Shown: piece after piece, positions 11,201 to 19,059 of the stretch
Numbering within the stretch: the stretch's first letter is position 1
Layout: the number at the start of each line of letters is the position of its first letter
From: Aradus depressus
Taxonomy: Eukaryota > Arthropoda > Insecta > Hemiptera > Aradidae
Direction: 5' to 3'
NCBI GenBank assembly: GCA_963662175.1
Contig: OY759221.1
Span: 37,694,045 to 37,758,044, forward strand
DNA: 64,000 nt
Translations under genes and position numbers: made by a program
The notes under the pieces: model-generated
The model's input: only the letters and a program-made list of their open reading frames with translations
Told to the model about the DNA's origin: nothing
Database searches by the model: none

Positions 11201-14200
11201 ATTTTTATTAATGTAATTATGATTAATTTCTTTGTTATTCACTAATGTTCCAGTGTCGGACCAATAAAGAACCTGAAGACTGGGAAAAATTACCTATTTC
11301 GAGTATGTTTCCGATATTCTGCCTAGAACACTCGCCTTTTTTGCCGAAACTATACATGACCTGTGCTGGCGATGGAGTGACCACACTTTGGATTCATGAA
11401 ATGAACAATCCTATCGTTCAATTGTCCACGTCTGACTTGTGTTTTGTAAGTCAATTTGAATACTGTTACAGTTGCCACGAAAAGTAAAGATAATGTAAAA
11501 GTAATGAAATGAAGTCTCCCTTACTTGCGCCACTTCTCAATTGGAAACGATATTAGATTATTGTCGGCTAGCGGCTCCATGCTCTGTTCAGTCTGTTGAC
11601 CAGAATGAAGAGATTTGGCAACATGGTATTATACAGGTTTCATCCGACCAATTTCGTGGTGGCTGATATAGTGAGAAATGATTATTTCACAGGTTGCAAA
11701 ATAAAAGTGTAGTTTGACATCTCACAGATTTTATTTTATGCTATCCGGCTTTCGAGGCTCATCATCTCGCATTCTGATAAAACATTACTAAGAGAACAAT
11801 TAAATTAATAAATTACATAAAAGACTTATAAATATCCAGTACAAAAACTACTAAAAAATAAACAATTTAAAATTTCATGGATGGGGACAGACACATTATT
11901 TATGTTCCCCATCTGAGTCACACCAGTTGGATCATGACCTAATGAACAGATTGCTTTCTACTTCCCCAGTAATACGAAGTATAGGGGTAGTTATGTAATT
12001 ATGTAGAATTTCAGACTGTGAACTTGATAACTTCCAATAGAATGGGGAGGGGTACACGACTTAAAAACTCTTACAACACTGTAATAACAATGAATGCATC
12101 GACACAAAGTTTCTTATGAGGATTCAGAAGCCCATATGTAAAATCAACTTTTGATTTTTAGGGCAAATTTCGTTTGGTTTTAGAAGGTCGGAGTACGAGT
12201 ATGCCTATTTGTGTCTGTGGACAAGATAACTCCCGTTAGAATCTATGTTGTGACTAGGGTTCAATTGATACCACAAAGTATCCATACTTTTACCCATGAG
12301 CAGTATCGATTAAAACATTCGATACTATTCAAGTATCGAATAGAAAGTATCGATACCTACTCGTATCGATTGAATGATGAATAATAAGCTCATCGATAAA
12401 ATCGGGTACTTTTTATAATTAATTTACATATCTACACATATTAATAATAAATAACAATAAAATTTGAAAGGTATAAATGAAATATTGTAGTGGCATAAAA
12501 ACAAATAAATCAGATCGAAAAGATAAAATTATATTATTAAAAGTTATTAAAATTAAAAGAACAATTTCTCTTGGGAAAACATACTGAATGAAAATATTGA
12601 AAAGCCTTATAAAATAAACTTACAATTTATCCTTCTAACTAAAGAGATAAAAGTACTGGAGACAAAACAAAGTATATTATTTGAAATAAATTACAATTAT
12701 AACAAAGTTGAACAAAACAAGGAAAGAATATATGTACGTATAATTATTGAAAAAATTCTTGCTCCGAAAGGCGCCCTAAAAATAATAGTTTTTCCAGGTG
12801 CTTAGCTGAAAATCTATTTCTATTGGTGGACATTATCCCTTCAGCCTTAGAAAATAGCCTTTCACAGGGCACTGATGACCCCACAACCACAAGAAATGTC
12901 AATGCCTGTTTGTACAGGAGTGTGAATACGCATTTCATTTCATCCCATTGTTCCAAAGGATGAGATTTTAATGGGGCCACGGGGAAAATAAACGGTGAAC
13001 GATTTTGATGAATTGAAAACTTTGTATAATTTTTGTAAGTGTTGAAATTTGAAACGAGTACTTTGAATCGATACAAGTAATATCTATTCGATACCTACTT
13101 GGTATCCAAAGGAAAGTATCGATACCAAAAGTACTTGATATCGACCAGAAATATCGATACTTTACTTGTATTTACTTTTATCGATAGATCCCTAGTTGTG
13201 ACACGAAATTTTATGAGGAGGTGACTCGGATGAGGAACGGGAATGTGTCTGTCCTCATCCATTGGTTTTATTTCTTTTATTAATTTGTTTTTTTGAATGT
13301 TTTATCAGACTGCCTGATGATGAGGGCAACCTCGAAAGCCGGTTAGCATATAATAAAATAATGAAATCTGTGAGAGGTGAGACTATATATGACATTTATT
13401 TTCTGTTTGTTAGTACCCAGTGCAGGGAGGTGAGTGGTCACCAAGCCACAGTTCAGTTCTGGTCACCTTCACAAGAGAGGAGGTTTGTCTCTGGGATATC
13501 AGCAGATCTACTGACAAACCCATGAGGCTCCTCAGAAACCCAGACAGTCATTATACTGCTGTTTGCTTCTCTTCTTCTGGAACTGTAAGTTCATCTAAAT
13601 AGGTGGAAAAACAGAATTTATGTTTTCTGAGGAATTTAAAATATTCTCGAAATAAGGAGCTTAGAATCAAAAAATGATGGCAATCATGAGCTTATATCTA
13701 ACCTAAAATGTAGGAATTGTAGGCAGTGGATAAACTCATCAATTGCGGGAAGGTGTTCAACTGGAGAGTTAGTTATTATGACTCATGCCCGGGCTTTGAC
13801 TACAAGGTCATATCGCCTACTAGCAGAGCGATGTTTCGTCACTCTGGTGGACATGAGCCCGACTCTACTATGGGGGGAGTTCTAAATTTTCCTCACTCCA
13901 AATTATCTTCATATTATAAATATTTTCATGGCTGTTGTCACTGGTCGTTATTTTAAGCGCTAAAAACAGTATATGTGGGTTTTTTTATTTGAAGTACTTA
14001 TGTCGAATTATTCCTCACTTCTCAATATCATTCAAATATTTATATCATATTTTTTTCATTTTTACCAAGTACTTATTTTATTTAAATCTACTTTAGTCTT
14101 TGTTATCTTTAGTAGAACGTTTATTATTTTTCTTTCCTTCCATTCAGCTTTTAAAAACAATACTAGTAGCTATAATCCCGGATTAAATTCTGGATTTACC

Positions 14201-17200
14201 TAATCCTCCAGATAATGGGTTCTTGGAAATTTTCAACCAATCCCTCCCTCTATTAGGAAAATATTATAATTGGAATGATTAGCTTATCCACTTCAGTAAT
14301 TATAAAATTATCGTTATTATAATGGCATTGGTTAAAAAAAATCCAAAAGTATGGACTATAGCTCTTACATCTGCCAAAAGGAAGGGGTGGGAGATGGGAC
14401 TTAACACAGAAACCCCTGATATCGAGAGGGCGTTGGTAGTTTAGTGGTAGTACTAGCCTACTGATCTCAAAATAGAGGGTTCGAAACCCGGCCGCGGTCC
14501 TTAGGTTTTTTATATGGGAGCCTTGAACATGCTTGCCTTCAAATGGGACGTTAAGCGATGGTCCCGAGCTTGTACAATGTCAGGTACTCTATATTTATGT
14601 ATGTCGGGGTCATGTTCACCAGAGCGAGCAAAGAGCTCTCTCGTAGTAGGCGGTAGGTTGTCAAAAAGTGTTGTATTTAAATCCAAAACTCAATAAAGAC
14701 GACATATATTAATTTCAGCCGGAATGGCCAAAGGGAAGGTTGTTTGAGGAGGGAGGATTCACATAGAAATCCCAATAATTGACTTTATAATGAATGTATC
14801 GACATGAAATTTAACATCATGATTCAGAGAGAGAGACCTTAGTATAAATTGGGAGTTCGAATCCAGACCATGCACCTTCAGATATTTTTTTTTGACATGA
14901 CATGTGCTCCCCTCCCCTTGAAAAAAAACAAAATAATAACATGTATTAATGTTTTCGTTTCGTCAAACCCTTTGAAATGGTGTCCTACACATTGTTGTAC
15001 AAATATTTAGGCACCTCCACCCAAACAACACCCCCCCCCCCCCCCCTCCCCCATTTGAAATTTTTGAATGCCACATAGTCTTTAAGTTGGACATTTGGAA
15101 CCTTCAAATACCGCCAAACCGCATTCAGTAGAATAATTCGATGTGGAGTTTTCATGTTTTCCATTTCATTGCGTTTGTGAACACGGAAACCACCGATAGA
15201 ATGAATGTATCACGAAATTTTATATGTGCATTCAGAACTCTTCATGGACGACACCTATTGATTTTCAGCCAAATCGGCCGGAGATTATGGGGGAAGCTTA
15301 ACACAAAAACTCTAAAAACTACCATTGTATGTATGTATATAAATGTATTGAAACGAAATTTCATATGTAAATCTACTATAAGAACGACATCTATTAATTT
15401 TCCAATTTACTTCCCCGGCTATACGAAGTTATGTAATTGGTCAAAAATTCGATGCCGAGTTTTCAATGGAATTTCATGTTTTCCGACTTTAGATTCCAAA
15501 TATGAAAAAAAAAGTCTGTCCGTGTGTCTGTGAACACTGTGATAACTCCCCTTAGAATAAATATATCAACACGTAATTTTATATCAGCCGAATCGATCAA
15601 AGGAGTGGGGGATTAGGAGGGGCTTAACATAAAATCTCTAATAACTGCCGATGTAATGAATGTAAGACATGAAATTTCATATTTAAAGTCAAAATCCAAT
15701 GAGGACGTTACCTGAGAAGGGGGGTTTAGGGGAGAGGTCTCAATTCAAAACCCAAATAATTGCCGATGTAATGAATTTATCGACACAAAATTCAGTATAA
15801 GGATTTACAAGCTCCTATGTAAGTCAACTTTTGAATATTAGCGCAAACGGTCGTCTTTCGGAGAGGGAGCGAAAAGTTAATTGATTAATTCGTTCTGGGG
15901 AAGTACATTTCCGGTGATTCACCAACGACTTTTTGATCTCGTCACGTGATAACCGGAAGTCAGATCAAAAATTCTAGCCTCAGCGGAGATCTGTACTAGC
16001 TTAGTTTCATTTGAGCCATAACTTGGCTTTCTATGCTGTGTTTTTTTCCGCATGTTTTATATTAGATACATAGATCGATAAGATTCAAGCTGGGGAAGTA
16101 TATTAACCATGATTCAACGGTGATTTATTTCAATGTCACGTGACACATAATATGTACATTTTAAAAAAATTCACTGTAGCGCGGGGATGTTTAGACCACT
16201 CAGCCATGGGCAGTCTAAATTAAATTTTAAATACGGATTACATAATGACTAAAATACTCTCAACGTAATGAAGATATTAGGGATCAAATAGTCCATTTAA
16301 CTGGCTAATCTGAATATAGGAAGCAGTTCCAGTTAATTCGTGTTAGCATGGTCCACTGTACCTGAATTGATTCAGAATTGGGAACAATTCAGATTTATCA
16401 AACTCTGAAAGGGGGCAAAGACAGGTAGTTAATTTAATAATTACCTGACCCATTCATGTTCAAAGAGTGCATTTCGTTTTTTCAGTGAGATCATTTTTTT
16501 TTTTTTTTCTATTAATCGAAACACCAATTATTAGTAGTCTTTCATAATAATAATAATTTTATAAAACCATAACATAGTACATAATAGGATACGACAAGAA
16601 TGTATAAATTTAGATAGCTTATAAATTAGATACTTAAACAGATATTAACTCTAGAGTTAGTTAGTTATTATGACTCATGCCCGGGCTTTAACTGCGAGGT
16701 CATATTGCCTACTACCAGAGGGCTTTATCGTCACTCTGGTGGACATGAGCCCGACTCTACTATAGAGAGAGCAGAGGTCTTTAACGAGTACTTGATATCG
16801 TACAGGCTCGGGACCATCGCTCCTATCCGAAACTTAATTTTTTATTACCCCTCAGATAAAATAAGCTGAGGGCCTCGGTTGGCTTTCGAACCCGCGATCT
16901 TGAGCTTCGTAAACAATGAAAATAAAGAAAAATCGTATGTTTTTAAAATAATATTGTCTAGTTACTAAATATATACAATATACGAGTATGTGCGTACATT
17001 CCGCATTGCTTGCTGCATTGTACATATTTTGTGAAACAGGCAATATTTTAAAAACAAACATTTTTCTCTTTATTTGTATTGTTTCACAAGTATAATATGT
17101 TAAGTATCATTTATTTTATGTTCTTGAAAATGTTTTTAAAAAATATATTTCAAATCTAGATCATCATCTTTCAGGCAAATTGGGTAAAAAATCGACAATA

Positions 17201-17580
17201 TCCAATATTGAATTATGGAGAAAAATGGTCTATTTATTATAATATTAATTTCTTTAATTATGTTTTAAAAAATAAATAATACCATATTGACTTTTTTTTC
17301 AGAATCTGTTCATCGGATGTAATGATGGATGCGTTACAGTCTACAGACTCAATGAGATGCCACACCCTCCATATCTTCAGGTAATATTTTGTTGAAAAAT
17401 ATTTGTGAATATGCTGTAGAGAACATATTTCTTGGGCTAGGTTTTGGAAAACTTGTACACTCCTCGATCAATTGAATACATTTTTATATCGTAAAATGCT
17501 AGTGGGCTACCCCAGTTCTTTTTTCTAAAGTAACAAAAACATTCCTCTTCAATATATGTATTAATAATTTACTAAATTCC

Positions 17581-17619
<39 letters not shown>

Positions 17620-18886
17620 CCTCTTCACCATCACTCCAAAATCTATACGCCTGTGCGCAAAAGTACTATACATATAGACATTTTCGAAAATGATCTCATT
17701 TTGTCTCTGAAGTTTTAGAAAGATCATGAAAAAAAACACTTCTTGGTGAATAATCGATTTTGTACTGCCCCAGCACGATTTAATCAATTACGTCTTCGCT
17801 CTTTCTCTAAAGCCACACCATCGTTTGGGTTGAAACTCAATATTTGACCTATATATTGTCTTGTGAATCCTTATACAAAATTTTATGTCTATAGATTCAT
17901 TACATCAGCAGTTATTCTGATTTTTAAGTTGAGCCCCTTTTTTTGAATTAACACATGAAATTTTGTGTCCCGACTAACTTGGAATCCTCACATGAGACTG
18001 AAAAGACAAGAAATGAACAGACGATATAAACTTTTACTAAGACTACTACTCGATCTATACACAATGCAATGAGGTTCTGCCAAGACTTCCAATCTCCAGC
18101 GCTTTCAATCCAAAATCTTTCGTAAAATAGCCAATGCTCTTTATTATGTCTCCAACAAAACTCTTCACACTGACCTTAAGTACCTTTTGTCAATGAATCC
18201 AAGTATAAAAAATTATTTTCCCTTCTTAGTTCCCACAATAATCCTCTGGCTTAGGCGTCAATGGCCTAGAGACCTCCTTAGCAACAGCAGTGACAGTGAT
18301 TAGTTACAAATGAGAGTAAATCAGTGACTAGGGGGTGTCACGACTGGGTGATTTCTCCCCTCTTGACATTGCTATTATTTCACTTTTAGCACATTTGCTT
18401 GTTGTATTTATTTTTATACAGTTGTAAATATCTATTTGTAAATTTAAAAGAAAAAATACATTTTGTGTCGATACATTCATTACAACGGCAGTTATTAGAG
18501 TTTTTGTGTTAAGCCTCCCCCCGTCTCGTTGGTCGATTTGGTTGCAAATCAATAGGTGACGTGTTTAGAGGGTTCTGTATACACATATAAATTTTCGTGT
18601 ATATGTCACAAACACAGACAGACTTTTTTAAAATTTTTGGAATCAAGAGGTCAAAAACACAAAATTCCGTTGAAAACACCGCATCGACTCTGACCAATTA
18701 CGTAACTTTCCCTATGATTGGAGACACTATCCTCAGTGTATTGAAGAATTTTATTTTAACTATAATTTTTTTTTTTTTTTTTTTTTTCCATTTCAGAGAG
18801 AACATTTGGAGAATGCCTTAGGAAAAGTTTTGAATAAACAAAAAGAGCTCTTGAAGGAATTGGAAATAGCACTCAAAGAAAGTTGA
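2191..18886 (+). CDS. DNAI4: Axonemal dynein intermediate chain, WD40 region (C-terminal 399 aa, 8 exons)
   Basis: Joining eight exons (2191-2279, 4462-4688, 6274-6422, 7886-8088, 11254-11445, 13414-13584, 17303-17380, 18797-18886) gives one frame with matching phases at every junction and GT-AG introns. The product is a WD40 propeller with the dynein intermediate chain signatures VVAVGHG, GRINVWN, LLAAVTRDGSVLLVDI, LVQMWDP, GGEWSP and VCLWDI, then a short helical tail. Intermediate chains attach dynein heavy chains to their cargo or docking site; DNAI4 (WDR78) is an assembly factor and subunit for the axonemal inner arm dynein f. In insects such genes serve sperm flagella and chordotonal cilia. 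The DNAI4 choice rests on the last blade ending VYRLNEMP, like the family's VY-L-NMP, and on the LWKL...SVENS-AVGHG opening. DNAI1 or another chain cannot be excluded. The N-terminal half is not visible. Confidence 0.8.
2280..3240. other. Intron sequence, unclassified
   Basis: First visible intron, left part. It is AT-rich with small GC-rich patches around 2455-2515 and 3120-3200 that I cannot assign. No coding frame is convincing. Confidence 0.3.
3262..3966. mobile_element. PIF/Harbinger-like DNA transposon remnant
   Basis: Nineteen-base perfect terminal inverted repeats, CCCTCTACACTATGGGCCA at 3262-3280 and its complement at 3948-3966, delimit 705 bp. Subterminal copies of GGCCAATG/CATTGGCC lie inside the left end. 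The element carries a MADF-like reading frame on the minus strand, which suits PIF/Harbinger elements because they carry Myb/SANT-type second proteins. No clean 3-bp target duplication is seen, so the superfamily call is inferential. Confidence 0.6.
3482..3649 (-). pseudogene. MADF-domain fragment inside the transposon
   Basis: Starting at the methionine encoded at 3649 the frame reads MSTWTNEESFKFLELYQNEP, then AIWNPKNPFHKNK. The W...E...FLELY...P.IWNP pattern is the first half of a MADF (Myb/SANT-like in Adf-1) DNA-binding domain. The frame then loses the rest of the domain (usually about 85 aa), so it is truncated. It lies in the middle of the inverted-repeat element and is probably its DNA-binding accessory protein. 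Confidence 0.6.
3967..4461. other. Intron sequence, unclassified
   Basis: Mostly AT-rich. A short imperfect inverted repeat (GTCGGGAACC near 4309 and GGTTCCCGG near 4367) may be a decayed MITE. Nothing else is recognised before the exon at 4462. Confidence 0.3.
4462..4688 (+). CDS. DNAI4: Exon b of dynein intermediate chain
   Basis: Acceptor GATTCAG, donor AA|GTGAGT; enters phase 0, leaves phase 2. It encodes KVVAVGHGDRTGSGRINVWN, a strand pair that fits the LAVGYG...SG-I-WSL signature of intermediate chains. After PEAVERTIQTKAAVTCLQFS comes the next blade, PALLAAVTRDGSVLLVDI. It is the longest visible exon and the most diagnostic one. Confidence 0.85.
4950..5180. repeat. Dispersed repeat Y, copy 1
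   Basis: This stretch aligns by eye with 10720-10945: both contain a variant of TCGAAAARTTG, GTTCCTCATAAAATTTCCAA (or close), and end near GCAACGAA-TTTTAAAATATG. The two copies lie in different introns. The repeat has no coding frame and its class is unknown. Confidence 0.55.
5199..5393 (-). repeat. SINE copy, minus strand
   Basis: Reverse-complement SINE with internal deletions. It runs from the tail landmark (CCAGGCTTTAACTACGAG) to an intact head ending GAGCTACCGGCGCCCTC at 5393. Box B is present as GAATTCGAACCC. Confidence 0.8.
5395..5690 (-). mobile_element. Penelope-like element fragment (GIY-YIG region)
   Basis: Read on the minus strand it matches the fragment at 59500-59800 (TTGTTCCAGTGAGTTGA, ATGTACCTTTGTC, CGAAAGTTGATTTTACTGAG are shared). 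That fragment carries the YVGQTGR motif of the GIY-YIG endonuclease of Penelope-like elements. Here a 43-bp unit is triplicated at 5455-5583, which breaks the frame. Directly beyond it (about 5660) is TTTTGTGAAATAGACAATAT, a sequence also found beside the other fragment. Confidence 0.55.
5455..5583. repeat. 43-bp tandem triplication
   Basis: Three copies of a 43-bp unit start at 5455, 5498 and 5541 (each TGTGTTTGTTTTGCCTGATG...). They differ by one base or so (TTTTACTG versus TTTTATTG). Because 43 is not a multiple of three, the expansion shifts the frame of the endonuclease remnant. Confidence 0.85.
5745..6160 (+). mobile_element. RTE-type LINE 3' end with 74-bp repeats
   Basis: The phrase GAAATCGGTTCAGCCGTTTT, then a CACAGACAGACACG stretch, then ACTTATAACACCCCTCCTTT, TGCGTCGGGGGTTAAAAA is the hallmark 3' end of RTE-clade LINEs of many insects. 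A 74-bp unit starts at 5933 and 6007. A third, internally deleted unit starts at 6081. No reverse transcriptase is attached, so this is a dead 5'-truncated tail in intron b-c. Confidence 0.6.
6274..6422 (+). CDS. DNAI4: Exon c of dynein intermediate chain
   Basis: Acceptor TTTTTCAG, donor CAGT|GTAAGT; its first base completes the lysine codon begun at 4687-4688 (phase 2), and it leaves in phase 1. It encodes DTLSPYPFPLWYLRWF, a four-residue turn, then EERLLTVGQTGLVQMWDPIK. The P-W-LRW...LL-V...G-V--W pattern is the conserved blade that starts with the PVWQ motif in the family. Confidence 0.85.
6423..7096. other. Intron sequence with T tract and GC-rich patch
   Basis: A T tract lies around 6694-6717. 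A GC-richer block at about 6780-6960 carries no recognisable product on either strand and may be an old retroposed sequence. Confidence 0.3.
7097..7427 (+). repeat. Near full-length SINE
   Basis: Head GAGGGCGCCGGTAGCTCATT, box B GGGTTCGAAACC, then the whole body to GTTAAAGCCCGGACATGAGC. It pairs with an inverted copy at 7552-7771 across a spacer of about 125 bp. Confidence 0.85.
7552..7771 (-). repeat. SINE copy, minus strand
   Basis: Starts CTACTACCAGAGCGCTCTTT and ends in the head region (CGAACCCGCGATCGTGAGCT). The extreme ends are missing. Confidence 0.8.
7886..8088 (+). CDS. DNAI4: Exon d of dynein intermediate chain
   Basis: Acceptor GTTTCAG, donor AGT|GTATGT; enters phase 1, leaves phase 0. 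It encodes a polar linker (APDEETKLSG, SSQQSEDTDTK) and then GLYLSVDPSDRRRILVTTD with VGLV. The linker replaces the variable loop that family members carry at this place. The strand after it corresponds to the blade written F-FHP-----LAGTEEG in relatives. Confidence 0.8.
8174..8394 (+). repeat. SINE copy with internal deletion
   Basis: Head GAGGGCGCCGGTAACTCAGT is joined directly to the body (CCGTCCTTCCGGTAGGACGT), so box B is deleted. Body landmarks continue to GTTAAAGCCCGGGGATGA. Confidence 0.75.
8395..8742. other. Intron sequence, nothing recognised
   Basis: No coding frame, repeat or inverted structure stands out. Confidence 0.3.
8743..9095 (+). repeat. Full-length SINE with (CCTAA)n tail
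   Basis: This is the most complete copy: head GCGCCGGTAGCTCAGTGG, box B-like GGGTTCGTAGCC, full body, then a 3' tail of tandem CCTAA (CCTAACCTAACCTAACCTA, 9075-9093). The tail unit equals the insect telomere repeat read on the C-rich strand. Copies at 22793 and 47549 keep shorter versions of the same tail. Confidence 0.9.
9290..9370 (-). mobile_element. LINE 3' UTR fragment
   Basis: The stretch GGGCCTAAGCACCCAATGCT to CTGGAAGCGCTGGGCTTCC matches 39365-39422, which is the 3' UTR beside an RNase H-like LINE remnant on the minus strand. It is therefore a short tail of the same LINE family. Confidence 0.55.
9520..9720 (+). repeat. Repeat family J fragment
   Basis: Contains CCACTGATGATCATACTGTT, GCGTTGAAAACC and AATAAAACAGTGGGAAGACA. 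The same blocks recur at 49130-49205 (minus), 49555-49620 and 62030-62290. The repeated CTGATGA core is discussed with the hammerhead-like motifs. Confidence 0.5.
9720..10269. other. Intron sequence, nothing recognised
   Basis: AT-rich with short T tracts near 10171 and 10210. No gene or repeat is recognised. Confidence 0.3.
10270..10466 (-). repeat. SINE copy, minus strand, diverged
   Basis: Landmarks CCCCGGACTTTAACTATGAG, CAGAGCGCTTTTTCGTTGCT and GAGTACCTGACATCGAACAG are recognisable. The tRNA-like head is missing. Confidence 0.75.
10720..10945. repeat. Dispersed repeat Y, copy 2
   Basis: Aligns with 4950-5180 (see that entry). It contains GTTCCTTATAAAATTTCCAA and AGCAACGAACTTTAAAATAT. 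Confidence 0.55.
11254..11445 (+). CDS. DNAI4: Exon e of dynein intermediate chain
   Basis: Acceptor GTTCCAG, donor TTT|GTAAGT; phase 0 to phase 0, 64 codons. It encodes CLEHSPFLPKLYMTCAGDGV followed by TTLWIHE and NPIVQL. This is the blade with the family pattern V-WNPF-P--FLSCS-DW-V-IW, here with the central residues diverged (AGDGVTTLW). Confidence 0.85.
12255..13194 (-). mobile_element. hAT transposon, internally deleted, with 8-bp TSD
   Basis: The ends are TAGGGTTC and its inverted partner GATCCCTA. They are flanked by perfect 8-bp direct repeats GTTGTGAC at 12247-12254 and 13195-13202, the target-site length of hAT elements. The ends are rich in the palindrome GTATCGATAC. The 940-bp copy keeps only the C-terminal part of a transposase on the minus strand (12744-13076) and cannot move itself. 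Confidence 0.85.
12744..13076 (-). pseudogene. hAT transposase C-terminal dimerisation domain
   Basis: The frame contains HPLEQWDEMKCVF, VVVGSSVPCERLFSKAEGIM and NRNRFSAKHLEKLLFLG. This is the hAT dimerisation domain, with the P-SSVP-ER-FS--G--------R--L---------L pattern. The N-terminal BED zinc finger and catalytic residues are absent. At about 110 aa it is roughly one sixth of a full transposase, and it sits entirely inside the TIR-bounded element. Confidence 0.85.
13414..13584 (+). CDS. DNAI4: Exon f of dynein intermediate chain
   Basis: Acceptor GTTTGTTAG, donor ACT|GTAAGT; phase 0 to phase 0, 57 codons. It encodes YPVQGGEWSPSHSSVLVTFT, then REEVCLWDISRS and HYTAVCFSSSGT. GGEWSP and CLWDI fit the V-WSP---SVFA------EIWDL blade of intermediate chains. 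The foldback element ends only about 18 bp upstream of this acceptor. Confidence 0.85.
13766..13885 (-). repeat. Partial SINE, minus strand
   Basis: Tail half only: ACTCATGCCCGGGCTTTGAC through CCCGACTCTACTATGG. Confidence 0.75.
13886..14426. other. Intron sequence, nothing recognised
   Basis: T-rich stretch with no convincing frame or repeat. Confidence 0.3.
14427..14655 (+). repeat. SINE copy, diverged
   Basis: Head GAGGGCGTTGGTAGTTTAGT, box B GGGTTCGAAACCC, then GCGATGGTCCCGAGCTTGTA and a shortened body ending CTCTCTCGTAGTAGGCGG. Confidence 0.75.
14705..15920. repeat. Dispersed repeat X, internally periodic
   Basis: A degenerate array of units of roughly 110-130 bp. Each unit carries a variant of AATGTATCGACATGAAATTT (near 14794, 15203, 15343, 15558, 15658 and 15772), then GAC(G/A)ACACCTATTGATTTTC and a purine-rich GGGGGA block, then AACTGCCGTTGTAATG. 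The right side has the linked blocks ACTTCCCC, GAATTAATC and GTGATTCACC. The same family recurs at 46930-47540, 48000-48470, 52450-52770, 55620-56010 and 56800-57370. No coding frame is present. Confidence 0.65.
15023..15047. repeat. Poly-C tract
   Basis: A run of C interrupted by T within repeat X. A similar C run occurs at 56877-56888 in another copy. Confidence 0.8.
16507..16672. repeat. Segment duplicated at 47583-47741
   Basis: From CTATTAATCGAAACACC through ACTCTAGAGTTAGTTAGTTA this stretch is nearly identical to 47583-47741. In both places it runs straight into a minus-strand SINE. The shared part is therefore flank plus SINE, not SINE alone. Confidence 0.8.
16664..16905 (-). repeat. 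SINE copy, minus strand
   Basis: ACTCATGCCCGGGCTTTAAC at the tail, AACCCGCGATCTTGAGCTT in the head; the middle has a deletion after CGACTCTACTATAG. Confidence 0.8.
16925..17095. repeat. Penelope-linked repeat E, inverted pair
   Basis: AATCGTATGTTTTTAAAATA, ATATTGTCTAG and, inverted, TTTTGTGAAACAGGCAATAT are two facing copies of the E sequence found beside the Penelope-like fragments (59160-59280, 59815-59955, 57420-57640). Confidence 0.5.
17303..17380 (+). CDS. DNAI4: Exon g of dynein intermediate chain
   Basis: Acceptor TTTTTTTTCAG, donor CAG|GTAATA; 26 codons in phase 0. It encodes NLFIGCNDGCVTVYRLNEMP and HPPYLQ, the closing strand pair of the last WD40 blade. The end VYRLNEMP is the feature that most favours DNAI4 over DNAI1. 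Confidence 0.85.
17580..17617. repeat. (TA)n microsatellite
   Basis: About 18 TA units in intron g-h. Confidence 0.95.
17955..18470 (+). mobile_element. Jockey-type LINE 3' fragment, copy 1
   Basis: Broken frames preserve the end of a jockey-clade reverse transcriptase ORF: ...RLRRQWPRDLLSNSSDSD followed by a stop at about 18301, with a 3' UTR that ends in A-rich sequence near 18455. It aligns along its length with 19370-19915 (CTCAACAAGAGACTGAAAAG-type start, AATGGCCTAGAGACCTCCTT, GTCACNACTGGGTGATTTCT). Stops and deletions make it dead. It lies in the last intron. Confidence 0.7.
18797..18886 (+). CDS. DNAI4: Last exon of dynein intermediate chain, with stop
   Basis: Acceptor CCATTTCAG after a long T tract; phase 0; stop TGA at 18884-18886. 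It encodes REHLENALGKVLNKQKELL then KELEIALKES, an amphipathic, charged helix likely to form a short coiled coil after the propeller. No AATAAA is seen in the next 150 bp, so the poly(A) site is not placed. Confidence 0.8.
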   Translation, partial: REHLENALGKVLNKQKELLKELEIALKES

Positions 18887-19059
18887 CTTCTGTTCGTGTC
18901 AGTTGTTACTTATATAGAGACGGTAACTATGGATCACTTCTGTATTATATTTTGGAACAATGATATATTCAGTTTTATTGAACAGTTTCAAAGCCTTTCT
19001 TGTTAAATTTGAACTTTTGAATCTTTCAGAAGGAACCTTTTGTGTAAGCCAGGGTTTTG

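Larger units (their letters stand above)
11700..13395. mobile_element. Foldback-type inverted-repeat element interrupted by hAT
   Basis: The left arm (about 11715-11900) and right arm (about 13220-13395) are inverted copies: CTCACAGATTT, CCGGCTTTCGAGG and GTGTCTGTCC--CATCCAT occur in both, in opposite orientation. The right arm carries GCCTGATGATGAGGGCAACC, TCGAAAGCCGG, also present at 53268 and 55520. Between the arms lie dispersed-repeat sequence and a complete hAT insertion (12255-13194). No transposase of its own is seen. Confidence 0.6.

Noticed and set aside
12744..13076. Domesticated hAT gene
   Set aside because: It is only the C-terminal domain and lies inside an element with intact ends and target duplication, so it is a decaying transposon, not a host gene.
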